Source of the DNA: Limiplasma sp034927815
GTDB lineage: Bacteria; Bacillota; Clostridia; Christensenellales; Aristaeellaceae
Reading direction: 5' to 3'
DNA: 64,000 bases
NCBI GenBank assembly: GCA_034927815.1
Contig: JAYFPK010000029.1
Coordinates: 142,486 to 206,485 of the forward strand
The notes under the pieces were generated by a model. That model was given only the letters and a program-made list of their open reading frames with translations, did no database searches and was not told the DNA's origin. Positions 9,801 to 18,386 of this stretch are shown here, piece after piece. Numbering within the stretch: position 1 is the stretch's first letter; every line of letters starts with the position of its first letter. A program made the position numbers and the translations under genes.

Positions 9801-10829
9801 GGTGGCAAGGTAATAGACTCTTGGTTTAACCTTTATAGTGGCGGCGTATATATCGGACGAGTTATCAATCTAAACCAAAGTGCTACTTTTAACGTCTATG
9901 CCAATGGCCCATATACAATTCAGTATGTAGCATCTGATGATGGCAAGCGATATGTGGACAAATGGGCAAATGTCAATGTGACACTTTCTCCCCAGCACTA
10001 TCCAGTGCAAATTGCTGACCTGAACATAAAGTCTGACGATGCAACAGGCATATTAACTTGTACAACGACAACGCAGTATGGCGGTGCTTTAACGGCCAGT
10101 TGGTTCAACCTTTACAACTCCAAGAGCGAATTGATTGATAGTTTCCGCTCGGTTTCTACAAAAACAACGAAATTTTACGTGAATAGCAACGGTACGTACA
10201 ATGTGCAAGCTGTCGTTTCCGATGGGAAAGTGTGGGTTGAAAAGTGGGGGAGTGTTACAATTACAGGTTTCCAGGATGACACCCCTGTGCTTGAGGTAAA
10301 GGCATCAGCCAGCTACAACAACAACACATTGATTTGTACTGCGACGGCTAATCAGTCGACGCCGCTGAGGTCTGAGGTTTTCGTGCTGTATTTGGTCGAT
10401 CCAACCACTGGCCAGTCAACTGAGCTCAGGCGTTTCAATGCTTCGAATAAGACTGCCACACTTAAAAACTTGGCATTGTCTCAGGGCAAGTACTTGGTGC
10501 AATTTGTCGCCTTCGACGGCGTCACTTGGACAGATGGCTGGACCGAGTTTACGGTGGGTAGTTCTTCGCTGTCTGTGGATAGCGTAACTGCCGCCAAAAG
10601 CGGTTCCAGCATAGCTTGCCGGGCAACATATACTTCAAACTATAACATTTCCACCGCGCGCTTCAAGCTCTACGTGGGTGAAAATTGCGTGAGTGCGTGG
10701 GAGTGGAATGGCGCTGGCAATCTGAACGAGCATGTATTCAACGTGGCAAATGCGGATCAGATTACTTCGGTTCAATATGTGATTTTCAATGGAATTGAAT
10801 GGGCGGATGGCTGGGCCGTTCCCTCCTAA
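6873..10829 (+). CDS. Large secreted multi-repeat surface protein
   Basis: Exported protein of 1,318 residues; GGAGGGCGAGGAAGC precedes the ATG. Order: signal peptide (1-27); a low-complexity PTE/EAPAEE linker (about 35-80); two copies of a roughly 115-residue domain opening with IDTTRAAS (about 82 and 198) and ending NPxxVQYA; beta-rich domains with DYYRLSLSSAGKLTLSA and DYYYFYLPSA patterns like bacterial pre-peptidase C-terminal domains (about 415-680); then seven tandem repeats of about 90 residues to the end, each closing with a YxxQYVxxDGxxWxxxW-type signature. No LPXTG, SLH or other anchor is visible, nor an enzyme domain. Likely an adhesin or matrix protein; the function is not established. 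Confidence 0.8.
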   Translation: MKNVWKKGVALMLVLCLIMTTTLTVLATEEAMVEASMEAPVEEIPTEVPVEEVPTEAPAEEIPTEAPAEMPSEEPSKEEPTIDTTRAASHSPQFTAGLAETIGSTTLFENNDLSVVLGIMEANGVIDVKSRDGNTLEVRVKTIDDSIVGFVSATDVRPLSDKEAAAYEANPVPVQYAPKVAEQEATPVEEKAEKELQIDTTRAASFSPDFTQGLAITIAATMLYEDSELTVSLGEIDVGGVVEAKSRAANTLEISAVLVDGSLAGYVSAGDVRPLSADETAAYKANPTAVQYAAVEPALMSAMLFALPGAVPLTAGTTTTLSLPAYAGSGSDKYASFTMATAGLLTITFKSSGNASGNLTLMVADASDSSELWSGSLVPSGTTNFSMFVEAGDYDITLSKSDAGDASGYSVGVTPIVSLAGELGTKNNTQNNAADLALNSGSASTGIYSAQDLNKRRDDYYRLSLSSAGKLTLSATNMIPGELEVFIYGDDTSTGNEIASMTINVGAASENGGITMHRSGWFDAGTYYITVHNKTAFGRYRLQADIATVTLTEREPNSTPSQAYSSGSTVVLNSGVYVDSLLSESDLRDYYYFYLPSATSISASVKAQLSEINLYICDQGGKKVAGSDFGGQGGGSYGNPYEYELKSLTLQAGYYYLCADKVTETGLYSVRANSVLTVSSVTATVSGSGENQNVLNVSAVANGGPGAITLHRYNVYLVEGGKSILVTTRESKTTSNMAFTLNRAGSYIIQYVCTNGLTWAEGWSTQVVVSVKPLKVETLLATSNAAGQIKCKATVSGINPVTECIFSLYRNGVVVDRWYSKNALEYTFNAPVSGLYSVQYTITDGYVWVDGWTTCNATVPLPLKIASLTTSVDNSGNVVGRITIQDGYPLQYGIYKIYNSKTEVIASYATTALQHSFKIATNDSYLMQFVGYDGKTWADNWASFTVSSASNTLEITSLTATSNDAGAISCSAATSGGGKVIDSWFNLYSGGVYIGRVINLNQSATFNVYANGPYTIQYVASDDGKRYVDKWANVNVTLSPQHYPVQIADLNIKSDDATGILTCTTTTQYGGALTASWFNLYNSKSELIDSFRSVSTKTTKFYVNSNGTYNVQAVVSDGKVWVEKWGSVTITGFQDDTPVLEVKASASYNNNTLICTATANQSTPLRSEVFVLYLVDPTTGQSTELRRFNASNKTATLKNLALSQGKYLVQFVAFDGVTWTDGWTEFTVGSSSLSVDSVTAAKSGSSIACRATYTSNYNISTARFKLYVGENCVSAWEWNGAGNLNEHVFNVANADQITSVQYVIFNGIEWADGWAVPS

Positions 10830-10838
10830 GAAATGTTG

Positions 10839-10870
10839 AGACGGTCTGCTGCGATTGCAGCAGACCGTCT
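10839..10870 (+). terminator. Strong hairpin after repeat-protein gene
   Basis: A perfect 14-bp stem (AGACGGTCTGCTGC at 10839-10852, complement at 10857-10870) with a GATT loop begins nine bases after the stop. There is little U-run after it, so it may act as an mRNA 3' stabiliser as much as a terminator. Confidence 0.6.
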
Positions 10871-10986
10871 GATTAGGGTATCAGAAAAGGGCGATGTTGG
10901 AGCAATGAACTAAATTTGCGAACAAGAGACGCGAAACAGGGTTCACGTCTCTGTCGCCACTGAAGAGGGAGGAAACAAAACAAGGT

Positions 10987-11012
10987 AGCCTTGGCGAAGA
11001 ATCGCCAAGGCT
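10987..11012. terminator. Second hairpin in the intergenic stretch
   Basis: An 11-bp perfect stem (AGCCTTGGCGA / TCGCCAAGGCT) with an AGAA loop, followed by an AT-rich stretch. With the hairpin at 10839-10870 it lies in the 466-base gap 10830-11295 between two convergent genes. I see no gene in the gap; the short frames there lack ribosome sites. Confidence 0.5.
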
Positions 11013-11295
11013 AATATAATTAAAGAAGGTATTTTGATCCTGTATTTTATCAGTTCAATGTGAAAAGCCATATCAAAGCCTGTATGCTCAGGCCTTCCCC
11101 GTTTGGATGCACAATTTTCCGAAGTGATTTACTGTCCTCTTTCAGTATGAGGTGTCGCAACTTCATTCCGAAAGGGGCTGTAAATCGTGTCTATATCCCT
11201 TTTTCTGCAACTTATTATCTCTTATGCTTACAAAGAAAGTTTTCATCAACCGTCTGGCATTTGAAAACCCAAGGACAATTAATTCTTGCCGATTA

Positions 11296-13629
11296 TTATT
11301 TGCGAAGAAAACACCCCTTGATTCTACGGAAGAGCATACCGACATGGCGAAGTGGCTTTGTAACCTTCCAGCATAAACTATTTTTAATAACAACGTCATC
11401 GCGTACATCCCATTCGCTGTTTTTCAAATATTTGCTGTAGTAGATGATTCGCGCGTGTATACTTGCGTCCTTCATACGTCGCGCATGCTGGAACGCACGA
11501 AGCGGCTTTGTGAAATTCCAAGAGTGTGAATAAGAGAGCGAATGAGATACTTCTTGCCTCGAAGGTGGGCAGGAGGGAGCATTCAAGGCATTATAAAGCA
11601 ATTGAGACAAAACAATATCTGCGTTCGGGTCGGGTGTAAAATGAACCATAATATCGTCATAAATGTGAAGCAATTTCTCGATATATCGCTCCAAAGAATA
11701 GTGTTCTCGAGCATATATTAGCGATTTTTCCCCTCGCGCAAGACGTTCTTCCGGATGATCGATCCAAAATTGAAGTGTTTCCGCATAAACCGTTTCCTCG
11801 ACTGCCAGTCCACATTCTGGCGAGTAAACCACCGAGGGGAGAGAAGTGTCAGGTAAAACCAGCACAGGTTTGGCGCAGCTCATGGCCTCAATTGCCATCA
11901 TTCCGAAAGCCTCCTGTCGGGAAGGCATCAGAAAGATATCACAAGCCTGATAAAGCCTCGTTAGTTCCTTGTCATCCGTCAGCCAGCCAAACTCAAGGAT
12001 GCGATATTTTTCTTGGAACTCGTTCAACATATTCTTTTGGCCAACTGTCAGCAGTGTAATTTTATCTTTAGAGGCAATTTGTCCGAGCGCATTACGAATC
12101 ACCTCCAGTCCCTTGAACTGGCTTTGATCGGCGCGAAACATGAGAGTGAGGGAAGTTTCAGGAATACCCAGTTCTTTCTTTGCATCGGCAATCCCGCGGG
12201 GACGAAAGAGAGATTGATCGATACCGAAAGGTAAATGATAGATCTTTTTTCCGGCAAAAATAGGAGACTCTTTCGCTTTGTTCTCCATCCATTGAGAAGC
12301 GACAATGATGGAAAGATTGGAATTCTGGATTGCAATGGCTTTCTTCATGAAATAGTATGGAGTGAGATCATAATCAAGTGAAAATGGGGTTTGCAAATAT
12401 TCGCAATCAGCGCAGAAAGTTTTGTATTTTTCACATCTGCCACTATAGATACAGTGTCCACTAAAAAAGAAGGGATCATGCAGAGTTAGAACAATGGGTT
12501 TAAGTCGGGTAAGCAAAGGTAAATTGGTAATTTCAAAATTAGTGTTATGGATTAAGTGAAGATGAACAATATCCGATAATAAAAATTCTTTTCCAAATAA
12601 TATTTGTTTTGAAAAATCATGCTTAGCATCCGTATGTAAACAATAGGTTGTCTCATCATTTGATAACTTGCGAACCACATAATGATAAGAACGAATGTTT
12701 GCTTTCTGCAAAAGTAGATGCAAATCGTGACCATTAAATTTATTGCCTATAAGGTCATTATCACCCACCTGAAGATTGATATAACTTGCACCATCGGCAA
12801 GGTGGATTTTGTAAAGTCGATACAGCTCTTTTCGTATTTGATCCGCAGGCAAAACACTCGCATTTAAAAGAGCTGAAAAATATTTACAGATACTTGTTAA
12901 ACAATCGGAACGACAATCTCGTACTGCTTGGGGTAATTCGGGCTTGGAAAAATAGTATTCAAACCAGCTTTCGATCTCTGGTATCGCCAAATAGCGTGAA
13001 TGTGAAATTTGTCCATCATGTACACGCCAATACGCCAATATTTTAGGAACGTGAAGAAAATCACCTTCTAAAGCCATGTCCCAATACATTTCAAGGTCAT
13101 TAATGTGGCGAAAATTAATTCGACGTAAGTTCTCCCAGCAAGATAACTTACTACGCCTGAATGTTGTACAAGGCGATGCCGCGACGCAACTGAACTGGCG
13201 AAGCAAAGCAAGAAAATTCCAATCCGGATTATAAATGTCCTTAAAAGGATGATCTTCTAAGTCAATAAATTGAAAATCACAGTATGCCAATAAAGCTTCT
13301 GGATTTGCATCAAGAGCACCACCCATTTCTTGTAAAAGCTCAGGGGCTACGGGGTCGTCCGAATTGACCTGAAGAAAGTACTCACCTTTGGCCAATTTCC
13401 AGCCGCGATTCACAGTAGCGGGCTCACCTTGGTTCTCCTGATAAATATAGCGTATACGGAAATCTTGCAGATAAGGCTCGACAACTTCTCTCGTTTGGTC
13501 GGTCGATCCGTCGTCAATAATTAGGTATTCAAAGTCAGTCTCCGTTTGTTTCAAAACACTTTCGATAGTTCTACGAATCAAATCGGCCCGGTTGTAAGTG
13601 GGAGTAACAACGGTAAACTTAGGGGGCAT
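11296..13629 (-). CDS. Two-domain glycosyltransferase (GT2 + GT4) with SWxxTKPLR tail
   Basis: Cytoplasmic enzyme of 777 residues for surface-glycan assembly. The GT-A type GT2 domain (1-230) shows TPTYNRADLI, IDDGSTD and the metal-binding VNSDD. A GT-B type GT4 domain (about 340-690) has HDPFFFSGHC, FGID and PSRQEAFGMMAIEAMSCAKPV, where the second E of the EAFG...E pattern holds the nucleotide sugar. The last 70 residues carry two copies of an S/C-W-x-x-T-K-P-L-R motif. AGGTGAAAGG before ATG 13629 sets the start. It lies apart from the main glycan operon, beyond the IS256 element, and runs divergently from the acyltransferase unit. Confidence 0.88.
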   Translation of the reverse strand: MPPKFTVVTPTYNRADLIRRTIESVLKQTETDFEYLIIDDGSTDQTREVVEPYLQDFRIRYIYQENQGEPATVNRGWKLAKGEYFLQVNSDDPVAPELLQEMGGALDANPEALLAYCDFQFIDLEDHPFKDIYNPDWNFLALLRQFSCVAASPCTTFRRSKLSCWENLRRINFRHINDLEMYWDMALEGDFLHVPKILAYWRVHDGQISHSRYLAIPEIESWFEYYFSKPELPQAVRDCRSDCLTSICKYFSALLNASVLPADQIRKELYRLYKIHLADGASYINLQVGDNDLIGNKFNGHDLHLLLQKANIRSYHYVVRKLSNDETTYCLHTDAKHDFSKQILFGKEFLLSDIVHLHLIHNTNFEITNLPLLTRLKPIVLTLHDPFFFSGHCIYSGRCEKYKTFCADCEYLQTPFSLDYDLTPYYFMKKAIAIQNSNLSIIVASQWMENKAKESPIFAGKKIYHLPFGIDQSLFRPRGIADAKKELGIPETSLTLMFRADQSQFKGLEVIRNALGQIASKDKITLLTVGQKNMLNEFQEKYRILEFGWLTDDKELTRLYQACDIFLMPSRQEAFGMMAIEAMSCAKPVLVLPDTSLPSVVYSPECGLAVEETVYAETLQFWIDHPEERLARGEKSLIYAREHYSLERYIEKLLHIYDDIMVHFTPDPNADIVLSQLLYNALNAPSCPPSRQEVSHSLSYSHSWNFTKPLRAFQHARRMKDASIHARIIYYSKYLKNSEWDVRDDVVIKNSLCWKVTKPLRHVGMLFRRIKGCFLRK

Positions 13630-13869
13630 TTGCCTTTCACCTCATATGAAAGTTTATTGTTTGCACGTTTAAAGTGCAGCAGCCATTTTAACACATAAAG
13701 CCTTCCCATACGTTATATTCGCAAAAAATTCGGGAAATCCTTTATTACGGCGAAAACATACCTTACTTTTACAAACTGGGAGGCCATTAAGATTATAGAC
13801 AGAGAATATGTTAATAATAAAAGTTTAAATATACCGATGCCACCATAGCTTTGCCTTTAACTGCAATCA

Positions 13870-13898
13870 TTGACTTCACAACATGCTTTTGCTATAAT
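13870..13898 (+). promoter_or_regulatory. Near-consensus sigma-A promoter
   Basis: TTGACT (13870-13875), a 17-base spacer and a perfect TATAAT (13893-13898), 41 bases before the acyltransferase ATG. The 240 bases before it, between the two divergent genes, are AT-rich and hold no gene that I can see. This promoter should drive the acyltransferase-to-methyltransferase unit. Confidence 0.8.
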
Positions 13899-13938
13899 AT
13901 ATGCAGGATATTCAATGCATGGTAGAGGTGTGGCACAG

Positions 13939-14996
13939 ATGACCGAACGGATACGAAATTGGAAATTCGATATATTACGTATAGGCATGAGCATTATGGT
14001 TGTGCTGCTTCATGCTGCGGCGTATGGTTGTTACGATACGTACGCAGCCAAAACACCCGTTTTGTATAATTCATTGGGACGGATTGCCGTGCCTGTTTTT
14101 TATATGGTTACGGGTGCGATTTCCTTTCCCAAAATGGAGGGGTTTCAAAAACATATAAGCGGTTACTGCGAAGAATTGTTTTCCCGCTTTTTTTTGCTAC
14201 GCTCGTTATTTCACTATACCGCGTGATGACTTTGGGCGGTCGTTTTTTGGATATTATGCGAAGCGCAACAGCCACGCCTGTCTATTATCATCTTGCATTC
14301 ATGTATCAGATGATTGGCGTGTATCTGATGATGCCCCTGATCCAAATGGTTTGGGGACGTATCTCGCTGATCAAACGATCTGTGTTGTGCTTGGGGTTGC
14401 TTGTGCTTAGCAGGTTTAGCCCGTTTATTCAGCCAATCAGCCAAGGTTGTGTTTATGCGGCAATAGGCGCTTGTTGCGTAGAATGGGTGGAAAAATGGAA
14501 AGGGAGTCCATCGCTGACGCAGCGTAAGTGCATGGCTATTAGCGTTGGATTGTTTTTCATCTATTTGGTAGCAAGCATAACAACTGCATGGTTAACCAAT
14601 CAATGTTCCATTTTGGTTAGCCATCTTGACGAACGATATCTTGCCTATAATTCAATACTCATTTGTATTGCTTCCATTAGCCTTATGGCGGGCTTTCTAT
14701 TGATGCCACTAAAGCAGCCACAACCCCAAAGCCTCGTTTTTTTTTCCAAATGGAATGCACTTACCCTCGGGATTTATCTCATTCATCCGCTTCTTATGGA
14801 TTTATTACAAAACGAATATGTCAAAGTATTTAGTATGACGCTCGGATTTCGTTGGGATCAATGGGATCCAAAGCTGTCAATTCCTATGTTGGCATTCCTT
14901 TGTTATATCGCAAGCGCGGTCATTATTCTGTGCTATCACAAAACAAGGGATTGTCTTAGAAAATCTATGATAAATAGCGTTTTGCCAAAAAGATAA
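13939..14996 (+). pseudogene. Acyltransferase-3 family membrane enzyme, frameshifted
   Basis: Multi-spanning membrane O-acyltransferase of the OafA/WecH type, which puts acetyl or related groups on surface sugars. ATG 13939 follows AGAGGTG. Frame 1 gives the N-terminus with the expected R-x-x-x-D-x-LR and catalytic-site H (VVLLHAAAYG), through PVFYMVTGAISFPK. The continuation lies in another frame: it reads KTYKRLLRRIVFPLFF across 14148-14195 and runs without stops to 14996 (LGIYLIHPLLMDLL near the end). A single-base indel between about 14137 and 14151, near short G, T and A runs, explains it. It could be a genuine mutation, phase variation or sequencing error. Confidence 0.8.
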
Positions 14997-15008
14997 CGGA
15001 GGCTCTCT

Positions 15009-16643
15009 ATGCAAAAAAACCATCCCCAAAGGCAAACTTTCTTCATCTTTGTGCTGCTCGGTCTGTTGATAACATTTGGTATGTCTGTTTACCGTCCAAT
15101 AGCCCTCTTCATGAACAATGTTGATAAGTTGACATTTTTACCACTTTTGCTTACATTGGTTGCTTATTTTGTATTAACGCTGGTTGTGTATTTTATCTTT
15201 TATGTGCTCTCTAAGCGAATATTAATTGCCACGATTTTCTCTCTGCTTTTGCACAGTATCATTGTATTTTATATTCATATTAAGGAGAAGATAAATTCCG
15301 TCCTTCCCCAGCGCTTTTTTTTGGCTGTATTCATCATATTTACTATGCTCTTGATTGCCATCTCCGTATGTCTTAGAAGGCGTGTATTTGTCATGAGTGT
15401 ACCAATACGCAAAAAGCTTACGATTTTTCTCACTGTGTCTGTATATGCCTTCCTTGGATTCACTGTCATTTCTAAACTCCCCGCTACCGTTTTTCAATAT
15501 GTGCCCGACCAGCCGGTTATGAGCAAGGTAGGACCTACTAATGAGAGTTTGGCAGATGACCAGCGCCCCAATATTTATTTTATTTTGTTGGATGAGTATG
15601 CTGGTTTCAATATGGTAAAAAAGCAGTTTGGCTACGACAACTCGGCATTTTTTGAGTATTTGCTCTCCAATAACTTTTATGTCTCCCAAACAAGCGAAAA
15701 CGAGATCGCTTACACAGAGATTCTTTCCAGTAATTTGCTTGCTCTTGACTATGTCGCTTTTGCGGACGATTTGCCATACTATTCATTTGATGAAAATAAA
15801 CGTAGCGAATCGGATATGCGTACCAGCCTTTACCAGAATAAAAAATCTTACCGCAATCACGCCTATCTATTTGACCTTCTGCGGAGTAATCATTACAGAA
15901 CCTATGCGATTGACAACGCAGATACCTTGCAGGGTTGGGGTAAAGTTAACGCAGATGAGATCATTAATATTTCCATTCCGCAGGAAGCCACTACATTAGT
16001 TCCTCTTACGCTCTCGCAAAACGACATAGATTATTGGGTAATTCTCTGGAATAGCTCAATCTTCTATGAGTTTTCACATGAATTGTTCTGGAAAATGACG
16101 CAAGACGGCGCGACTAACGCCTACCATAAGAGTCAGGATATCGCATGGCAGAATACAGTTAGAAATGCCAAGCTCATTTCCAGTACGTTTGATACGCTTG
16201 CCACGTATCGTTTCGACCCTCGAGAAAACATTTTTTTGTATGCTCATATCATGTGCCCACATCTCCCTTTTATTTTTACGCCAGAAGGTGAATTCAAATC
16301 CATGGATATAACCTATCAGGGTTGGAATGGTAAAAACGCCTACGTAGACAATCTGCGCTATGCGACCAACCAGGTCATGCGCGTTATTGATAACCTTTTG
16401 GCGATAGACCCAGACAGTGTTATCATACTGCAATCCGATCACGGCGCGCGGATTGATTTAGAAACAGAAGGCCCGTTTTCAAAAGAATACCTGCCTATCC
16501 TGAACGCCGTATATTATCGCGGAGAGACTTTCGATCAAATTGAGGGTCTGTCCGGCGTCAATACTATGCGTGCCATCCTCTCACAAGCGTTGAGTATCGA
16601 GTTGCCAGCAGTAGAATCTCCTGTTTATATCCGTACACACTGA
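15009..16643 (+). CDS. Membrane sulfatase/phosphoglycerol-transferase-like enzyme
   Basis: Protein of 544 residues with five or so membrane helices (to about 170), then an extracytoplasmic alkaline-phosphatase/sulfatase fold. Metal-site signatures are visible: YFILLDEYAG (about 188), a candidate nucleophile in AYTEILSS, HIMCPHLPF and IILQSDHG near the C-terminus. The layout resembles LtaS/OpgB-type enzymes that move phosphoglycerol or phosphoethanolamine onto glycans, but the soluble domain diverges. GGAGGCTCTCT precedes the ATG, 12 bases after the acyltransferase gene. With its neighbours it should modify a surface polymer outside the membrane. Confidence 0.8.
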   Translation: MQKNHPQRQTFFIFVLLGLLITFGMSVYRPIALFMNNVDKLTFLPLLLTLVAYFVLTLVVYFIFYVLSKRILIATIFSLLLHSIIVFYIHIKEKINSVLPQRFFLAVFIIFTMLLIAISVCLRRRVFVMSVPIRKKLTIFLTVSVYAFLGFTVISKLPATVFQYVPDQPVMSKVGPTNESLADDQRPNIYFILLDEYAGFNMVKKQFGYDNSAFFEYLLSNNFYVSQTSENEIAYTEILSSNLLALDYVAFADDLPYYSFDENKRSESDMRTSLYQNKKSYRNHAYLFDLLRSNHYRTYAIDNADTLQGWGKVNADEIINISIPQEATTLVPLTLSQNDIDYWVILWNSSIFYEFSHELFWKMTQDGATNAYHKSQDIAWQNTVRNAKLISSTFDTLATYRFDPRENIFLYAHIMCPHLPFIFTPEGEFKSMDITYQGWNGKNAYVDNLRYATNQVMRVIDNLLAIDPDSVIILQSDHGARIDLETEGPFSKEYLPILNAVYYRGETFDQIEGLSGVNTMRAILSQALSIELPAVESPVYIRTH

Positions 16644-16785
16644 GCAGAGTATGCTTACCTGAATCAACTAAGTTCAGCACTTGGAATGGTGAAGAAGTAT
16701 TTCGTTTGACTTTGAATTTAACTTGTGCTATCGTTGCTAGGATAAGTAATTCTGTTTTTGTAACTTTTTGATTGGAGTGATAAAT

Positions 16786-16998
16786 ATGTATCTTGACCCC
16801 GGCTTTGGCAGTATGATTGTTCAGTTATTAGTGGCAGGCATTGCAGTAATCGGTGGAATTTGGTTTATTGTCAAAAAAGAAGTAAAGAATTGGTTTTACC
16901 GTAGGCGAGGTCTGCCTATTGAAGAGGTGGCGCAAGATACGGCTGAAGCAGCGCTGTCGTCTACGCAACCCGATAGTAAGGAAGGCGTAAAAGAGTGA
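16786..16998 (+). CDS. Small membrane protein, DPGFGSM type
   Basis: A 70-residue protein beginning MYLDPGFGSMIVQLLVA, with one hydrophobic helix and a basic juxtamembrane stretch (KKEVKNWFYRRR). The ATG at 16786 is preferred over the upstream in-frame codon because TTGGAG sits eight bases before it. Short proteins with a YLDPGxGS opening commonly occur next to sulfatase-like enzymes and NoeA-like methyltransferases, exactly as here. Its stop overlaps the next start by GTGA. A role in holding the methyltransferase or its substrate at the membrane is inference. Confidence 0.75.
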   Translation: MYLDPGFGSMIVQLLVAGIAVIGGIWFIVKKEVKNWFYRRRGLPIEEVAQDTAEAALSSTQPDSKEGVKE

Positions 16999-18368
16999 GC
17001 GTTGAGGTAGAAAGCAGCTCCTTTCGTGACCCGTCCGGCGTGGTATTTCGCTTGGACGGTGTGCTTTATCGACAGGTAAACCGGATCTATCAGAAACAGT
17101 TTGATGCGTTGGTCTCGACTTCATTTTATGATAAGCTTATGAATACTGGAATGCTTATCAATCATCAGCGGGTGGAGGGCATTGATCCAGTTTGTTCTGA
17201 TGCATACTGTATTTTGCGCCCGCAAAAAGTTCCGTTCATCTCCTATCCTTACGAGTGGACGTTTGCGCAGCTCAAGGATGCGGCGCTTTTGACTTTGCGG
17301 CTGCATCGTCTGGCGCTGGAGAACGGTTTTATGCTCAAAGATGCAAGCGCATACAATATTCAGTTTTTGAATGGCCAACCGGTATTGATTGATACACTCT
17401 CCTTTGACTTTTATCAGGAGAATAAGCCGTGGATTGCCTATGGACAGTTTTGCCGTCATTTTTTGGCCCCGTTGCTCCTTATGCGCCATGTGGATATACG
17501 TCTGATTTCACTGTTGCGTTTATATATTGATGGAGTTCCGTTGGATATGGTCATGCGTCTTCTTAAGGGGAAAGGAGGCCTCTTTGCTAAACAGCATATC
17601 GCTTGGCATGCCAAAGCGACGCTTAAACACGCTCAAGACGGCAAAGGGGACGTTGCCGGCTATACGCTCAGGTTGCCCAAGAGTCATCAGATTGCGTTGA
17701 TTGAAAGCATGATTCGCGGCGTAGAAGCATTGGCGTTGAAGAACATGCAAACCGAGTGGGGTGATTATTATGCTCATACCAACTATTCGGCGCAAGGAGC
17801 TCAAGATAAACATGCTTTGGTTAAGGCATACCTTGCGGAAATTGTACCCAAGACGTTATGGGATTTAGGGGCAAACGATGGAACGTACTCACGTCTTGGT
17901 CTGGAAATTGGCGCCAGCGTTGTGGCGTTGGACATTGATCCAACGGCTGTCATGCGCAATTACAATGCGGTTAAGAAACATAAACTTGACATGTTACCGC
18001 TTGTATTTGACCTGACGAACCCCAGTCCATCTATTGGATTTGCAAATTCGGAACGTCTTTGTCTATCCGCGCGTCAACACCCTGACTGTGTGCTTGCGTT
18101 GGCAGTTATCCATCACCTGGCAATCTCCAACAACCTCCCGCTCCCCAAGATTGCCGCATGGCTCGCGTCATTTACGAATGATCTCATTATTGAGTTTGTG
18201 CCCAAGAGCGATTCGCAAGTTCAAATTTTGCTGGCCACGAGAGATGATATTTTTACTCAATATACGCAAGAAGATTTTGAAAGAGCTTTTTGTGAACCGT
18301 TTAAACTCGTTAAGAGGGAAACGATTGCCCAAAGCAACCGTGTGCTGTATTGGTTTCATATCAAGTGA
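16995..18368 (+). CDS. Kinase-like/SAM-methyltransferase fusion (NoeA-related)
   Basis: Protein of 457 residues with a GTG start overlapping the previous stop. The N-terminal half resembles a protein-kinase-like fold: MLKDASAYNIQFLNG followed by LIDTLSFD (about 112-137) looks like the catalytic loop and metal-binding D. The C-terminal half is a Rossmann methyltransferase: LWDLGANDGTYSRL (SAM-binding loop, about 287-300) and VALDIDP. Such fusions are annotated as NoeA-like or class I SAM methyltransferases in surface-glycan loci. It would methylate, and perhaps phosphorylate, a glycan precursor. An IS256 element lies directly after it. Confidence 0.78.
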   Translation: MSVEVESSSFRDPSGVVFRLDGVLYRQVNRIYQKQFDALVSTSFYDKLMNTGMLINHQRVEGIDPVCSDAYCILRPQKVPFISYPYEWTFAQLKDAALLTLRLHRLALENGFMLKDASAYNIQFLNGQPVLIDTLSFDFYQENKPWIAYGQFCRHFLAPLLLMRHVDIRLISLLRLYIDGVPLDMVMRLLKGKGGLFAKQHIAWHAKATLKHAQDGKGDVAGYTLRLPKSHQIALIESMIRGVEALALKNMQTEWGDYYAHTNYSAQGAQDKHALVKAYLAEIVPKTLWDLGANDGTYSRLGLEIGASVVALDIDPTAVMRNYNAVKKHKLDMLPLVFDLTNPSPSIGFANSERLCLSARQHPDCVLALAVIHHLAISNNLPLPKIAAWLASFTNDLIIEFVPKSDSQVQILLATRDDIFTQYTQEDFERAFCEPFKLVKRETIAQSNRVLYWFHIK

Positions 18369-18386
18369 GGCTGCGGAAGAGATAAC

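Noticed and set aside
11060..11440. Rightward frame after the secreted repeat protein
   Set aside because: No ribosome site, no domain, and it overlaps the 3' end of the glycosyltransferase on the other strand.
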